Shown here one piece after another: positions 23,307 to 30,692 of a stretch of DNA of 36,579 nt. The first letter of the stretch is position 1, and each line of letters starts with the position of its first letter. The stretch lies in contig CASDSC010000108.1 in assembly GCA_949283215.1 (NCBI GenBank), positions 1-36,579 on the forward strand. The letters run 5' to 3'. Position numbers and translations under genes: made by a program. The notes under the pieces were generated by a model. The model saw only the letters and a list, made by a program, of their open reading frames with translations. It was not told where the DNA came from and made no database searches. This DNA comes from an uncultured Alistipes sp. (GTDB lineage Bacteria; Bacteroidota; Bacteroidia; Bacteroidales; Rikenellaceae).

Positions 23307-25396
23307 ATAATTCTGTTGTCGTTCGTTTGCCGGTGTTTCTGTCTGACGAGAATCATCATTTGTGCCGGTTCGAGTCTGTATTCGAGTTCGTTTTTGTGGG
23401 GAATGGACCAGGTTCCCCCGTTTGGGTCTACCCGTTTCCATTTAGTCTCCGGACCTATCCCGTCAATTTTCAGCTGGCCGGTCCGGACGGTATCCGAGGT
23501 GTTCGTGACGATGATCACCTCGTGGTCGCAGCCTTCGTATTGGTATGCGGCGATCGTTTCATCGGGAGAATAAGGTTGTGTGACGAGTTTGCCGTCGATC
23601 AATGCGTCGGCGTATTTTTTGCGAATTTCGACCAGATTGCGCACATATGCCGAATCCGCAAGGTGCGCATTGCAGAGCAGCAGATGATGTCCGGCCGCGA
23701 ATGTCTGGTTCATCTGGTTACGGTCGGTTCCGTTGGCGAAATAGTTCATTTCGGGCCGGCCATACCGGATGGGCGAGGCGATGATCCGTCCCTGGTTGGT
23801 ACGTTTCAGCCAAGCAAAGTCGGCATGCAGACCGCCGTCCCAATATTGCCAGATCGGGCCGCTTGTACTTTCGCCCATTACGATGGCCTCGGGTTTGATA
23901 GCTTGGGCATATTGGCGCAGGTGTTCCGTTTGACGCAGTACGCCGAGCGAATAGGCGGCCGGAGTGATCGTTCCGGATTCGAGGGTGTTGCAACCTATGT
24001 TCATCGCCCAACACCACGAGTCGAAGAAGATACCGTCGACATCGTATTGACCGATCAGCCGATCAATAATTTTCTCGAGATGTTCGGTCCACGTGGGCGA
24101 ATTGGGATTCATCGAGTAATTGTGTTCATAGAATTCGGCCAGATTTCCGTCGCTCCAGCGGATCGCGATCTGCTCTCCGATCGCTTGTCCGATATGGGAA
24201 TATTTAAGTGCGATGAACGGTTCTACATACACGATGACTTTTCCGCCCCGTTCGTGTATGGCCTTGATACCGTCGATGAAGGCCTGTTCGCCTCCAAGAA
24301 TCTCCGAGGGAATATAGTCTCCCTTGTTCCAATAATCCCAGGGGATTTTTCCCATGTCGTCTCCCTGCCAGTAGTCCCAAAGGTAGACGATGTCGGTTCC
24401 GAGCGACTGGGCTTCGTCGAGGAGTTTGGGCAGTTCGTTGAAATTTTGGATTCTTGTTTTCAGCTCTTGAGACGGGAATTGCAGAAACATGCCACCTCCG
24501 CCACCACCCGAGAAGCCGTAAATAGCTCCGGCTTCGCGTAACCAGACGGGGATCTCGGGAAACTGCCAGTTCGGCCGGTTTTTTTCGACGAAATAGTCCA
24601 CGGCATTCCTCCAACCACTCTGGCTGTATACGCCGATTGCCACTTCGGGCAATGTGTGTCGTTCTCCAGGGTCGAGAGTCATGGCATAACGACCGGTCAG
24701 CGTGTGAGCATCGAGGGTCATTTGGATGGGGACCTCCCCGCAGTTGGTGTTGCTCGATACATCGGCGACGAACCATCCGTTTCCTTGGTCGTAATCGTAT
24801 ATTGAGCAGAGTTCCATGTTGTTCATGGCTCGGGGCAGATATTCCGCAAACCCTGCGGCACCCATACCGATCGGGGGTATGGTGTCATAGAGCGGGACGA
24901 CGGTTCCGAGCTCCTGCGGAATCATGCCGTACATCTTTCGCTGTACGCCATCGGTCCGGAACGCGGTGATCCACGGGAATGCCAGTCCGAAACTGTGTCG
25001 TGTCGGCCCTTGGTTTTCTACGAAGAGTTGTGCTGTGACCGTTCCTGGATCTTGTAGGCGTAGGGTCAGGGCAAATCCTAACTTGGCCCGATCGAACGCA
25101 CCTTCAATTACCACTTCGTGTTTCGACACCTGTTCGGCCCGGGTCACTACGAGACCGCACGTGTCGGTCAACGGTTCTGCCCCACGTAGCAGGGTCAGTA
25201 GGCTTGATGGTGCCACCAGATAGTCGATTCCGTTGCGTCGATCCGACAGTTGATTGAGCGATATACGTTGCCGTTCGACGCAGATCTCGAGGCATATCGT
25301 CTTGTCGGCGAGCGTATACGTGTTTTGTTGTGCCACCGACAGGGATGGCATGCATAACCCGAATACGAGCGCTCCGAGGATCCGAATCTTTTTCAT
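23303..25396 (-). CDS. Secreted TIM-barrel glycoside hydrolase-like protein (DUF6259/GH36-GH31-like)
   Basis: 697 residues with a signal peptide (residues 1-22, ending LSVAQQ), an N-terminal beta-sandwich domain to about residue 280, a TIM barrel and a C-terminal beta domain (EVIIVTNTSDTVRTGQLKI). Barrel motifs include YLWDYWQGDDMGKIPWDYW, GGKVIVYVEPF and YDVDGIFFDSWCWAMN; the Asp in DGIFFDSW is a plausible catalytic residue, and VMGESTSGP may supply a second acid. A striking Gly run (FSGGGGGGMF, about residue 290) precedes the barrel. The overall plan resembles DUF6259 proteins and clan GH-D enzymes, so action on a plant or host glycan is likely. The substrate is unknown. It is followed with a 4-base overlap by a LuxE-like gene. 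Confidence 0.72.
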   Translation of the reverse strand: MKKIRILGALVFGLCMPSLSVAQQNTYTLADKTICLEICVERQRISLNQLSDRRNGIDYLVAPSSLLTLLRGAEPLTDTCGLVVTRAEQVSKHEVVIEGAFDRAKLGFALTLRLQDPGTVTAQLFVENQGPTRHSFGLAFPWITAFRTDGVQRKMYGMIPQELGTVVPLYDTIPPIGMGAAGFAEYLPRAMNNMELCSIYDYDQGNGWFVADVSSNTNCGEVPIQMTLDAHTLTGRYAMTLDPGERHTLPEVAIGVYSQSGWRNAVDYFVEKNRPNWQFPEIPVWLREAGAIYGFSGGGGGGMFLQFPSQELKTRIQNFNELPKLLDEAQSLGTDIVYLWDYWQGDDMGKIPWDYWNKGDYIPSEILGGEQAFIDGIKAIHERGGKVIVYVEPFIALKYSHIGQAIGEQIAIRWSDGNLAEFYEHNYSMNPNSPTWTEHLEKIIDRLIGQYDVDGIFFDSWCWAMNIGCNTLESGTITPAAYSLGVLRQTEHLRQYAQAIKPEAIVMGESTSGPIWQYWDGGLHADFAWLKRTNQGRIIASPIRYGRPEMNYFANGTDRNQMNQTFAAGHHLLLCNAHLADSAYVRNLVEIRKKYADALIDGKLVTQPYSPDETIAAYQYEGCDHEVIIVTNTSDTVRTGQLKIDGIGPETKWKRVDPNGGTWSIPHKNELEYRLEPAQMMILVRQKHRQTNDNRII

Positions 25397-25513
25397 GGTT
25401 TTCGTTAGTGACCAATACGGAATACAAACGTTCCGACAGAAGCGATTAAGCTTGTTGTTCGAAGATTTTTACCGGTTTTCGTGTGATCTCAGATATTTGT
25501 GTGCGAAGTTCGG

Positions 25514-26449
25514 TTACAATGGGTTTTCCAACAGGAAGCGTTCGCAGTCGATAGCCGCCATACATCCGGATCCAGCCGCTGTAATTGCCTGGCGATAGGT
25601 GTTGTCTTGAACGTCACCGGCGGCGAATACACCTGCCACACTGGTTTTCGAACTTCCGGGGATGGTTTTGATGTATCCTTCGGCATCCAGGTCGAGTTGT
25701 CCTTTGAATATTTCGGTGTTGGGATGATGCCCGATAGCTACGAACATCCCCGCAACATCGATTACTTTTTCTTGTGCGTCAGGGCCTTTGAGCAGTAACC
25801 CGGTTACTCCGTTTTCGTCTCCGAGCACCTGTTGGGTGACGTGTCCGAACAGTATTTCGATATTGTTTGTATTCATCACCCGATTCTGCATGTGTTTCGA
25901 AGCACGCAGGTAGTCTTTGCGTACCACCAGGTATACTTTGTTGCACAAGGATGCGAGGTATGAGGCCTCTTCGCAGGCGGTGTCTCCTCCTCCGATCACG
26001 GCGACATCTTTTTTGCGATAGAAAAATCCGTCGCAAGTTGCGCAGGCCGAGACTCCCATCCCGCGGAACTGTTGTTCAGAGGCAAGGCCGAGGTATTTGG
26101 CCGAGGCTCCGGTAGCGACGATAACGGTTTCTGCCTCGATTGTTTTGCTTCCGTCTACTGTGACGATAAATGGGCGTTTTGAGAAGTCAACTGCCGTTAC
26201 GGTGCCGAACCGCACGTCAGTTCCGAATCGTTGTGCTTGTGCTTTAAGATCTTCCATCATCGCGGCACCAGCAATACCCGAGGGGTATCCAGGGAAATTC
26301 TCGATTTCGGTGGTCGTGGTCAATTGTCCTCCGGGTTCTATTCCTTCGTAGAGGACGGGGTTCAACGAAGCACGTGCCGTATAGATTGCAGCCGTGTAGC
26401 CAGCAGGGCCACTGCCGACGATCAGGCATTTTACTTTTTCGGTTTCCAT
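25514..26449 (-). CDS. trxB: Thioredoxin reductase
   Basis: 311 residues with the FAD-binding motif GSGPAGYTAAIYTARA (12-27), the redox-active pair CATC (Cys136/Cys139), the NADPH motif VIGGGDTACEEASYL and the C-terminal FAD motif GVFAAGDVQDNTYRQ. Length and order match low-molecular-weight bacterial thioredoxin reductase, which passes electrons from NADPH to thioredoxin in the cytoplasm. The ATG at 26449 starts right at the conserved N-terminus; upstream in-frame starts would reach into the promoter. A TAnnTTTG -7 box lies 27 bases upstream. It is probably transcribed alone; the glycosidase gene follows after about 117 bases on the same strand. Confidence 0.96.
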   Translation of the reverse strand: METEKVKCLIVGSGPAGYTAAIYTARASLNPVLYEGIEPGGQLTTTTEIENFPGYPSGIAGAAMMEDLKAQAQRFGTDVRFGTVTAVDFSKRPFIVTVDGSKTIEAETVIVATGASAKYLGLASEQQFRGMGVSACATCDGFFYRKKDVAVIGGGDTACEEASYLASLCNKVYLVVRKDYLRASKHMQNRVMNTNNIEILFGHVTQQVLGDENGVTGLLLKGPDAQEKVIDVAGMFVAIGHHPNTEIFKGQLDLDAEGYIKTIPGSSKTSVAGVFAAGDVQDNTYRQAITAAGSGCMAAIDCERFLLENPL

Positions 26450-26475
26450 AATTAGTATTAGCATTGATGTACGAA

Positions 26476-26483
26476 CAAAGATA
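26476..26483 (-). promoter_or_regulatory. -7 box of trxB
   Basis: TATCTTTG on the minus strand is an exact TAnnTTTG match, giving a predicted start near 26470 and a leader of about 20 bases. No TTG is visible at the -33 spacing. Confidence 0.6.
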
Positions 26484-26598
26484 CGATATTTTCGATTTTC
26501 AGTGAAATCATAGAGCATAATCCTCGCAGGGGGATATCTGATAGATCATTGTGTGTTTTGTTTTGTAATTGAGTGACGGGTTGCCACGGTGGTGCAGG

Positions 26599-26645
26599 GA
26601 AAAAGAGCCGGGCGCTGGTCCCTGTAAAAGGGTCCGGCGCCCGGC
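26599..26645 (-). terminator. Strong intrinsic terminator after the GH172-type gene
   Basis: On the minus strand GCCGGGCGC (26637-26645) pairs with GCGCCCGGC (26607-26615), with further pairing inside (GGACCC with GGGACC) around a short loop. It is followed by CTCTTTTT (to about 26600). It lies 30 bases past the stop of 26675-28240 and shields trxB from read-through. Confidence 0.92.
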
Positions 26646-26674
26646 CATGGTTGCGGATAGTCCGCGTCAGTTGA

Positions 26675-28240
26675 TTAATAGAGGTCTGCCGGAGCAGTAC
26701 GTTTTTTGTTCCAACGTTCACGCAGGCGTACCGAGTCGAATCCGAGGAAGCTGCCTACCGAAGCGGAGTTCCGTCCTTTGCATACGAAGCGGAGCGTGTG
26801 TGTGCCTGGGGTGAAGTCACGCGAACCGAGACTCAGTTCATCCGTTTTGGTCCACGGAGAATACATGTCGAGGTTTTCGGCAACCAATTCGCCATCGAAA
26901 TAAACGTCATAGATACCGAAGTCGAACGATTTGGTGTATCGTAGGGTCAGTTGACGGCGTTCTGCCTTTTGGAGGTCAAAGTCCATTTCGATGAAAGCGT
27001 CTTTGCCGTTATCGGGCAGTTGGTTCGGGAAGAATACCTGCCCATTGCCCGTAAAGCCGTACCCCGCTTGGAGTGTGGGTTCCACTCCGTCACTGTAGCG
27101 GGCATTTTTGATCAATGTTTCACCTTCCACGATCAAGTCGATTTCCGGAAGTTTGCGTTCAGCGGCAGAAGGCAGTTTAGTGAAACGTTTGGGTTGACCT
27201 ACCTGATACCAGAAAGCTACGGTCGAGAAGTCGTCGTTGCGTTCAGCGTTCCATTCGGGTTCGCCGGGAGCCAGTTCGTCTTTCGAGATCCATCCCACGT
27301 TTTCGATTTCGAATCGGAGTGATTTGGTGAACGAAACGGGGTCAGCAATGTGCCAGCGGTAGTAGTTCATGATCCAGCCCACTTGGTCGAATTTACCTTC
27401 TTCGTTTGGCGCACCGCAGTATGCATAGCTGGTCGGAGCCGACAATCCATATGCATGCATAGCGTAGTCTTCTGTTCCAGTTCCTTGAATGGTCGGTTTT
27501 TTGTCGCCGTCGATAAAGAATTTTTCGTCGCCTTCACCGAACCATTCCGGGCTGCGTGAACGGATATTCATAACGGTACCTACATAGTGTCCTTCGCCTT
27601 CAGCGTCGAGGATGAGGTAATCACGACCTGAAGCAGTGGGGAATTCTTGCCGGTATTGAGCACAGAAATAAGGGGTCTTTTCCGGATGCTGTTCGTCGAT
27701 TTGGTAATCTACATAATAGTAGAGATTGGTTGGCCGATCGCTCTGGTTTTCGATTTCGATACGGGCTGATTTGTAGAACGGCATGATCCAGAAGCAGTTG
27801 TAAGAGTCTCCTCCTTCCACGAGTACCGGTAACGAGTTGACAGACATCCGTCTGCCGAAACCGCAAGCGAAGAAATCGCCGACTGGAGCTTCTACTGCGG
27901 GTTCTTTGGCTCCATCCCAATACATGCGGATTACCAATTCATCGTGAGATGCCATACCGGGACTATTCTCTGTTTTGGGCATGGCAGCCGGGAATGTGAG
28001 CCAGATGTGGCGGATCGAACCGCTACCCTGGATGTCGGCCAATAAGTGAGTTTCGCCCGGTGCAACGTTGTAGTTGTCCGAGTTGCTCGACCGTTCGGGT
28101 CTTGCCGACGAGATGCGGCAGGTTTTACCTTTTTGCAATTTGGTCAGATAGCCGAGCGGTCCTTCGAAAGAATCGCCCTGGGCACTGAGCATGGTCGTCA
28201 TGCCGAATGTGACCGCGAGCAAACATAGCAATTTTTTCAT
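26675..28240 (-). CDS. DUF2961 (GH172-type) secreted glycosidase-like protein
   Basis: 521 residues with a signal peptide (residues 1-20, ending MLSAQ). The family signature follows: SSARPERSSNSDNY near the mature start, GSIRHIWLTFP, then APVGDFFACGFG, MPFYKSARIEIEN and the strongly conserved GTGTEDYAMHAYG with its Glu/Asp pair, a likely catalytic region. The C-terminal 130 residues form a beta-sandwich (LRYTKSFDFGIYDVYFDGE, RDFTPGTHTLRFVCKG). DUF2961 founded family GH172, whose studied members act on furanose linkages (difructose dianhydride, arabinofuranosides). The exact sugar here is unknown. The gene lies 59 bases after the GNAT stop, so it may be the last gene of the operon starting at the 28909-28938 promoter. 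Confidence 0.88.
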   Translation of the reverse strand: MKKLLCLLAVTFGMTTMLSAQGDSFEGPLGYLTKLQKGKTCRISSARPERSSNSDNYNVAPGETHLLADIQGSGSIRHIWLTFPAAMPKTENSPGMASHDELVIRMYWDGAKEPAVEAPVGDFFACGFGRRMSVNSLPVLVEGGDSYNCFWIMPFYKSARIEIENQSDRPTNLYYYVDYQIDEQHPEKTPYFCAQYRQEFPTASGRDYLILDAEGEGHYVGTVMNIRSRSPEWFGEGDEKFFIDGDKKPTIQGTGTEDYAMHAYGLSAPTSYAYCGAPNEEGKFDQVGWIMNYYRWHIADPVSFTKSLRFEIENVGWISKDELAPGEPEWNAERNDDFSTVAFWYQVGQPKRFTKLPSAAERKLPEIDLIVEGETLIKNARYSDGVEPTLQAGYGFTGNGQVFFPNQLPDNGKDAFIEMDFDLQKAERRQLTLRYTKSFDFGIYDVYFDGELVAENLDMYSPWTKTDELSLGSRDFTPGTHTLRFVCKGRNSASVGSFLGFDSVRLRERWNKKRTAPADLY

Positions 28241-28299
28241 GAGTAGTAATAAAATGTAGGGTTAATAAATGTTGTGTCTGTTGATAAGTAATGTTTGGT

Positions 28300-28773
28300 T
28301 TATACGGTTCCGTTTTTTGTAGCTCCACTATATGTCATGTGCAGTATAGGATAGGGTCGACCTGCGGAATCGAACATGTCCCGGCTTGTTTTGATGAATC
28401 CCATGTGGAGGTAAAATCCCACAGCGCTTTCGTTTTGTTCATTGACATCCACCTCTCGTATTCCATGAGTGACAATCAGGTGTTGTACCATGTATTTCCC
28501 AAGACCTTTACCGATTGAATCAGGACGAGAGAATAACATCTCGAGTTTGACACCGGAAACGGCGGCGAACAGTGCGATTTTTCCTTGTAAGTCTCGGATC
28601 ATATAAACGTCCATCAAGGGAAGTGTTGCAGAAGTCAGAGGTTTGTAAAGCGCGATATCGTGTTCACATAAAAAATGGTGGGTGGCGCGCACCGATTTTT
28701 CCCACACTGCGACCAACTCAGGAAAGTCGGCTGGCGTTGCGGGAAGAATCAGAGTGTTGAGAGTGTGTTTCAT
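28300..28773 (-). CDS. GNAT family N-acetyltransferase
   Basis: 157 residues with the GNAT fold: an N-terminal ILPATPADFPELVAVWEKSV, the acetyl-CoA pyrophosphate loop SIGKGLGKYM (Q/RxxGxG type, about residue 97) and the C-terminal NEQNESAVGFYLHMGF motif. It closely follows the pattern of small PhnO/YjaB-like acetyltransferases that modify amines, amino acids or antibiotics. The acceptor is not evident. Its ATG lies 15 bases after the stop of a 23-codon ORF (28789-28860), and a hairpin spans that ORF's end. This arrangement suggests coupled or attenuated translation. Confidence 0.88.
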   Translation of the reverse strand: MKHTLNTLILPATPADFPELVAVWEKSVRATHHFLCEHDIALYKPLTSATLPLMDVYMIRDLQGKIALFAAVSGVKLEMLFSRPDSIGKGLGKYMVQHLIVTHGIREVDVNEQNESAVGFYLHMGFIKTSRDMFDSAGRPYPILHMTYSGATKNGTV

Positions 28774-28783
28774 GACTTTTAAG

Positions 28784-28812
28784 GAGTGTCAATATTTTTT
28801 AAATAGACACTC
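28784..28812 (-). promoter_or_regulatory. Hairpin spanning the end of the small ORF, upstream of the GNAT start
   Basis: GAGTGTC (28806-28812, minus-strand sense) pairs with GACACTC (28784-28790): a 7-bp stem around a 15-base AT-only loop. The 5' arm lies in codons 17-19 of the small ORF and the 3' arm begins in its stop codon, 10 bases before the GNAT ATG. A ribosome finishing the small ORF would melt it. This suggests, but does not prove, translational coupling. Confidence 0.45.
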
Positions 28813-28860
28813 TCCTAAAGCGCCCAAAAATCCAAAGATTAAGATAAAAAACGATAACAT
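28789..28860 (-). CDS. Putative 23-residue membrane peptide
   Basis: A short ORF from ATG at 28860 to TGA at 28789. Residues 2-15 are almost entirely hydrophobic (LSFFILIFGFLGAL), followed by GECLF and a basic-aromatic end KKY, the make-up of a single-pass membrane microprotein. It lies 43 bases after a predicted start directed by a well-formed promoter (TTG, 19-base spacer, TATATTTG) and just before the GNAT gene, so it would be the first translated unit of that transcript. It may be a functional small protein or a leader peptide. No family is recognised, and chance cannot be excluded at this length. Confidence 0.45.
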   Translation of the reverse strand: MLSFFILIFGFLGALGECLFKKY

Positions 28861-28908
28861 GGTATTATTTTCCCTTGTTTGTTAAATTTAGAGATGTGAC
28901 ATTGCGAA

Positions 28909-28938
28909 CAAATATAATAAATGTCTGTGTATTTTCAA
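28909..28938 (-). promoter_or_regulatory. Promoter of small ORF/GNAT/GH172 unit
   Basis: On the minus strand TTG (28936-28938), a 19-base spacer and TATATTTG (28909-28916) match the Bacteroidetes sigma-ABfr consensus in both boxes and in spacing. The predicted start is near 28903. It is divergent from the promoter at 28983-29014. Confidence 0.75.
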
Positions 28939-28982
28939 TTCACATAATTCATTTTGTTGTTGAATCGGGCGATGTGCTGGAA

Positions 28983-29014
28983 TTTGTATAATTCGAGGGG
29001 AAAGCATATATTTG
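28983..29014 (+). promoter_or_regulatory. Promoter of the radical SAM gene
   Basis: TTTG (28983-28986), a 20-base spacer and TATATTTG (29007-29014) form a near-ideal Bacteroidetes promoter. The predicted start is near 29020, leaving a leader of about 53 bases before the ATG at 29073. Confidence 0.78.
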
Positions 29015-29072
29015 TTGATACCTTGGACCGAAGAACAGGTTGTATTATTGTTCGATAAATGAAAAAAGATTT

Positions 29073-30056
29073 ATGAATGAAGAGATAGTCCGTTTGATCG
29101 ATTCGGTGAAATCCCGGGCATTGGCAGGTGAGACAGCCGATCGGTCGACGTTGGTACGATTGCTTTCTCTGGATCCCGATTCTCCCGAGGTGGAGTATAT
29201 GGGACGGGCTGCTCGGGAAGTGGCTCGAGAAGTAGCAGGCAATCGTGGAAAAATATGGGCTGCGATCGGAGTTGATTATTGCCCGTGTATGATGAATTGC
29301 AATTTTTGCTCTTTTGGAGCTCAGTGGGGCGTGATCAATGAGGCAAACGAATGGGATGAGGAGAAGATTATCCGTGCAGCCCGTCGTTTTGTGGCCGGGG
29401 GTGCTTCTTGGGTTACATTGCGAACGACTCAGTTTTATGGTGTTGAACGGTTGATGGCGCTTGTCCGTCGGATCCGGAGTGAGGTGCCAGGCAGCTATGA
29501 GATCGTGGTGAATACCGGAGAGTTTGATTTGCCAATTGCCGAATCGCTGAAGGCCTCAGGAGCCGATGTGGTATATCATGCGTTGCGGTTGGGCGAGGGA
29601 CGCGATACGGCTTTCGATCCGCGTGACCGTTTGGCTACACTCGATGCTGTACGCCGGTCCCCCTTGCGTTTGGCATCATTGGTTGAGCCGGTCGGGGTTG
29701 AGCATACTCCGGAAGAGATGGCTGATGTTTTCCTGACCAATTTGCAGTATGGGGCTTCGTTGAGTGGCTCGATGGCTCGGGTCAATATCCCGGGTACGCC
29801 GTTTGGATGTTGCGAGGCGCTTCCGGAACGGAGATTGGCTCAGGTTGTAGCTGTTACCCGTTTGGGGGGAGGTCGCCAGACGCCTGATATCTGTGTGCAT
29901 CCGCCCAGTCTGTTGGCATTGGAGTGGGGGGCTAATCTTGTTGTAGTAGAAACTGGAGCCATACCACGCGGAGAAGATGAGAATGAAGCCGATTGGCAGG
30001 GTTTTGGACCGGAAGAGGCAAAAGCACTATTTGCAGAAGCAGGTTATGAGGTATAG
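29073..30056 (+). CDS. Radical SAM enzyme of the BioB/HydE/PylB group
   Basis: 327 residues. A radical SAM cluster motif CMMNCNFC (CX3CX2C, Cys72/76/79) is preceded by another Cys at 70. A TIM-barrel core follows (GGASWVTLRTTQFYG, IVVNTGEFD), and near the C-terminus SMARVNIPGTPFGC resembles the BATS region of biotin synthase, HydE and methylornithine synthase PylB. It would bind a 4Fe-4S cluster and cleave S-adenosylmethionine to a 5'-deoxyadenosyl radical in the cytoplasm. The ATG at 29073 begins a sound N-terminus; the frame up to 29040 crosses the leader. It is followed after 29 bases by a Cys-rich C_GCAxxG_C_C protein, a likely partner. No pyrrolysine, hydrogenase or biotin genes are nearby, so its reaction is unknown. 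Confidence 0.85.
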   Translation: MNEEIVRLIDSVKSRALAGETADRSTLVRLLSLDPDSPEVEYMGRAAREVAREVAGNRGKIWAAIGVDYCPCMMNCNFCSFGAQWGVINEANEWDEEKIIRAARRFVAGGASWVTLRTTQFYGVERLMALVRRIRSEVPGSYEIVVNTGEFDLPIAESLKASGADVVYHALRLGEGRDTAFDPRDRLATLDAVRRSPLRLASLVEPVGVEHTPEEMADVFLTNLQYGASLSGSMARVNIPGTPFGCCEALPERRLAQVVAVTRLGGGRQTPDICVHPPSLLALEWGANLVVVETGAIPRGEDENEADWQGFGPEEAKALFAEAGYEV

Positions 30057-30085
30057 AATTTTATAATTTGAAATCCGATATTTAC

Positions 30086-30514
30086 ATGACAGAAGAAAAA
30101 GTACTTGAGTTATTTGGACAGGGCTTTGATTGTGGCCAGGTTGTCCTTTCGGCTTGTGCCGAAGAGACTGGTCTTGATGATGCGACGGCCAAACGGTTGG
30201 CTTCGTGTTTTGGTGCCGGGATGTTTTGCGCAGAGGTGTGTGGTGCTGTATCTGGAGGGTTGATGGCGATTGGGGCGAAATACGGACATACCGAACCGAA
30301 TACACCCGAAGTGAAGCATGCGATGTTGGCGAAAAATATGGCTTTTCAACAGAAGATGCGTGAAGAGTTTGGTTCTACAGTGTGCCGTAAGATTTTAGGA
30401 TACGATTTGACGATTCCGGAGCAAAAGGCAGCGATTGATCGTGAACAATTGCTGGTAAAGTTGTGTCCTAAGGTGGTTTGTGCCGCTATCCGTAATGTAA
30501 AGGAGATACTTTAG
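30086..30514 (+). CDS. C_GCAxxG_C_C family cysteine-rich protein
   Basis: 142 residues of the small family named for its cysteine pattern. Visible elements are GQGFDCGQVVLSAC (Cys16, Cys24), LASCFGAGMFCAEVCGAVSGGLMAIG with three cysteines in the core, a Cys in STVCRKILG, and C-terminal KLCPKVVCAAI. The family probably binds a metal or iron-sulfur cluster; its role is not established. The ATG at 30086 (MTEEKVLELF) is preferred over an upstream TTG at 30068. It lies 29 bases after the radical SAM gene in the same orientation and is probably co-transcribed. It ends about 25 bases before a terminator hairpin at 30539-30575. Confidence 0.85.
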   Translation: MTEEKVLELFGQGFDCGQVVLSACAEETGLDDATAKRLASCFGAGMFCAEVCGAVSGGLMAIGAKYGHTEPNTPEVKHAMLAKNMAFQQKMREEFGSTVCRKILGYDLTIPEQKAAIDREQLLVKLCPKVVCAAIRNVKEIL

Positions 30515-30538
30515 CGAGTCATTGTAAAGATATTATAG

Positions 30539-30575
30539 GCGGGATCGTTGATGTTGACGGTCCCGCTGTTTTTTC
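30539..30575 (+). terminator. Intrinsic terminator after the radical SAM/Cys-rich pair
   Basis: GCGGGATC (30539-30546) pairs with GGTCCCGC (30559-30566) with one mismatch around a 12-base loop. It is followed by TGTTTTTTCT. It overlaps the promoter boxes of copA (30554-30583). Confidence 0.78.
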
Positions 30576-30583
30576 TATCTTTG
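30554..30583 (+). promoter_or_regulatory. Promoter of copA, overlapping a terminator
   Basis: TTG (30554-30556), a 19-base spacer and TATCTTTG (30576-30583) match the Bacteroidetes promoter consensus. The -33 box lies in the loop of the upstream terminator and the -7 box in its T-run. The predicted start near 30589 leaves a leader of about 100 bases before the copA ATG. Confidence 0.72.
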
Positions 30584-30692
30584 AACCGTATAATGAGTAG
30601 AGAATTTCTCGATAGAGATATGTTGTGATAGAGCTGGCATTGTTGAAGTTGTGCCCGATTTGTGAGGGTATTCAGTAATAAAATATGAAAAT

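Noticed and set aside
23216-24541. 441-codon open frame on the plus strand
   Set aside because: It lies fully antisense to the glycosidase and LuxE-like genes, which have signal peptide, fold motifs and a coupling overlap. The antisense protein has no recognisable motif; long shadows are common in GC-balanced coding DNA.
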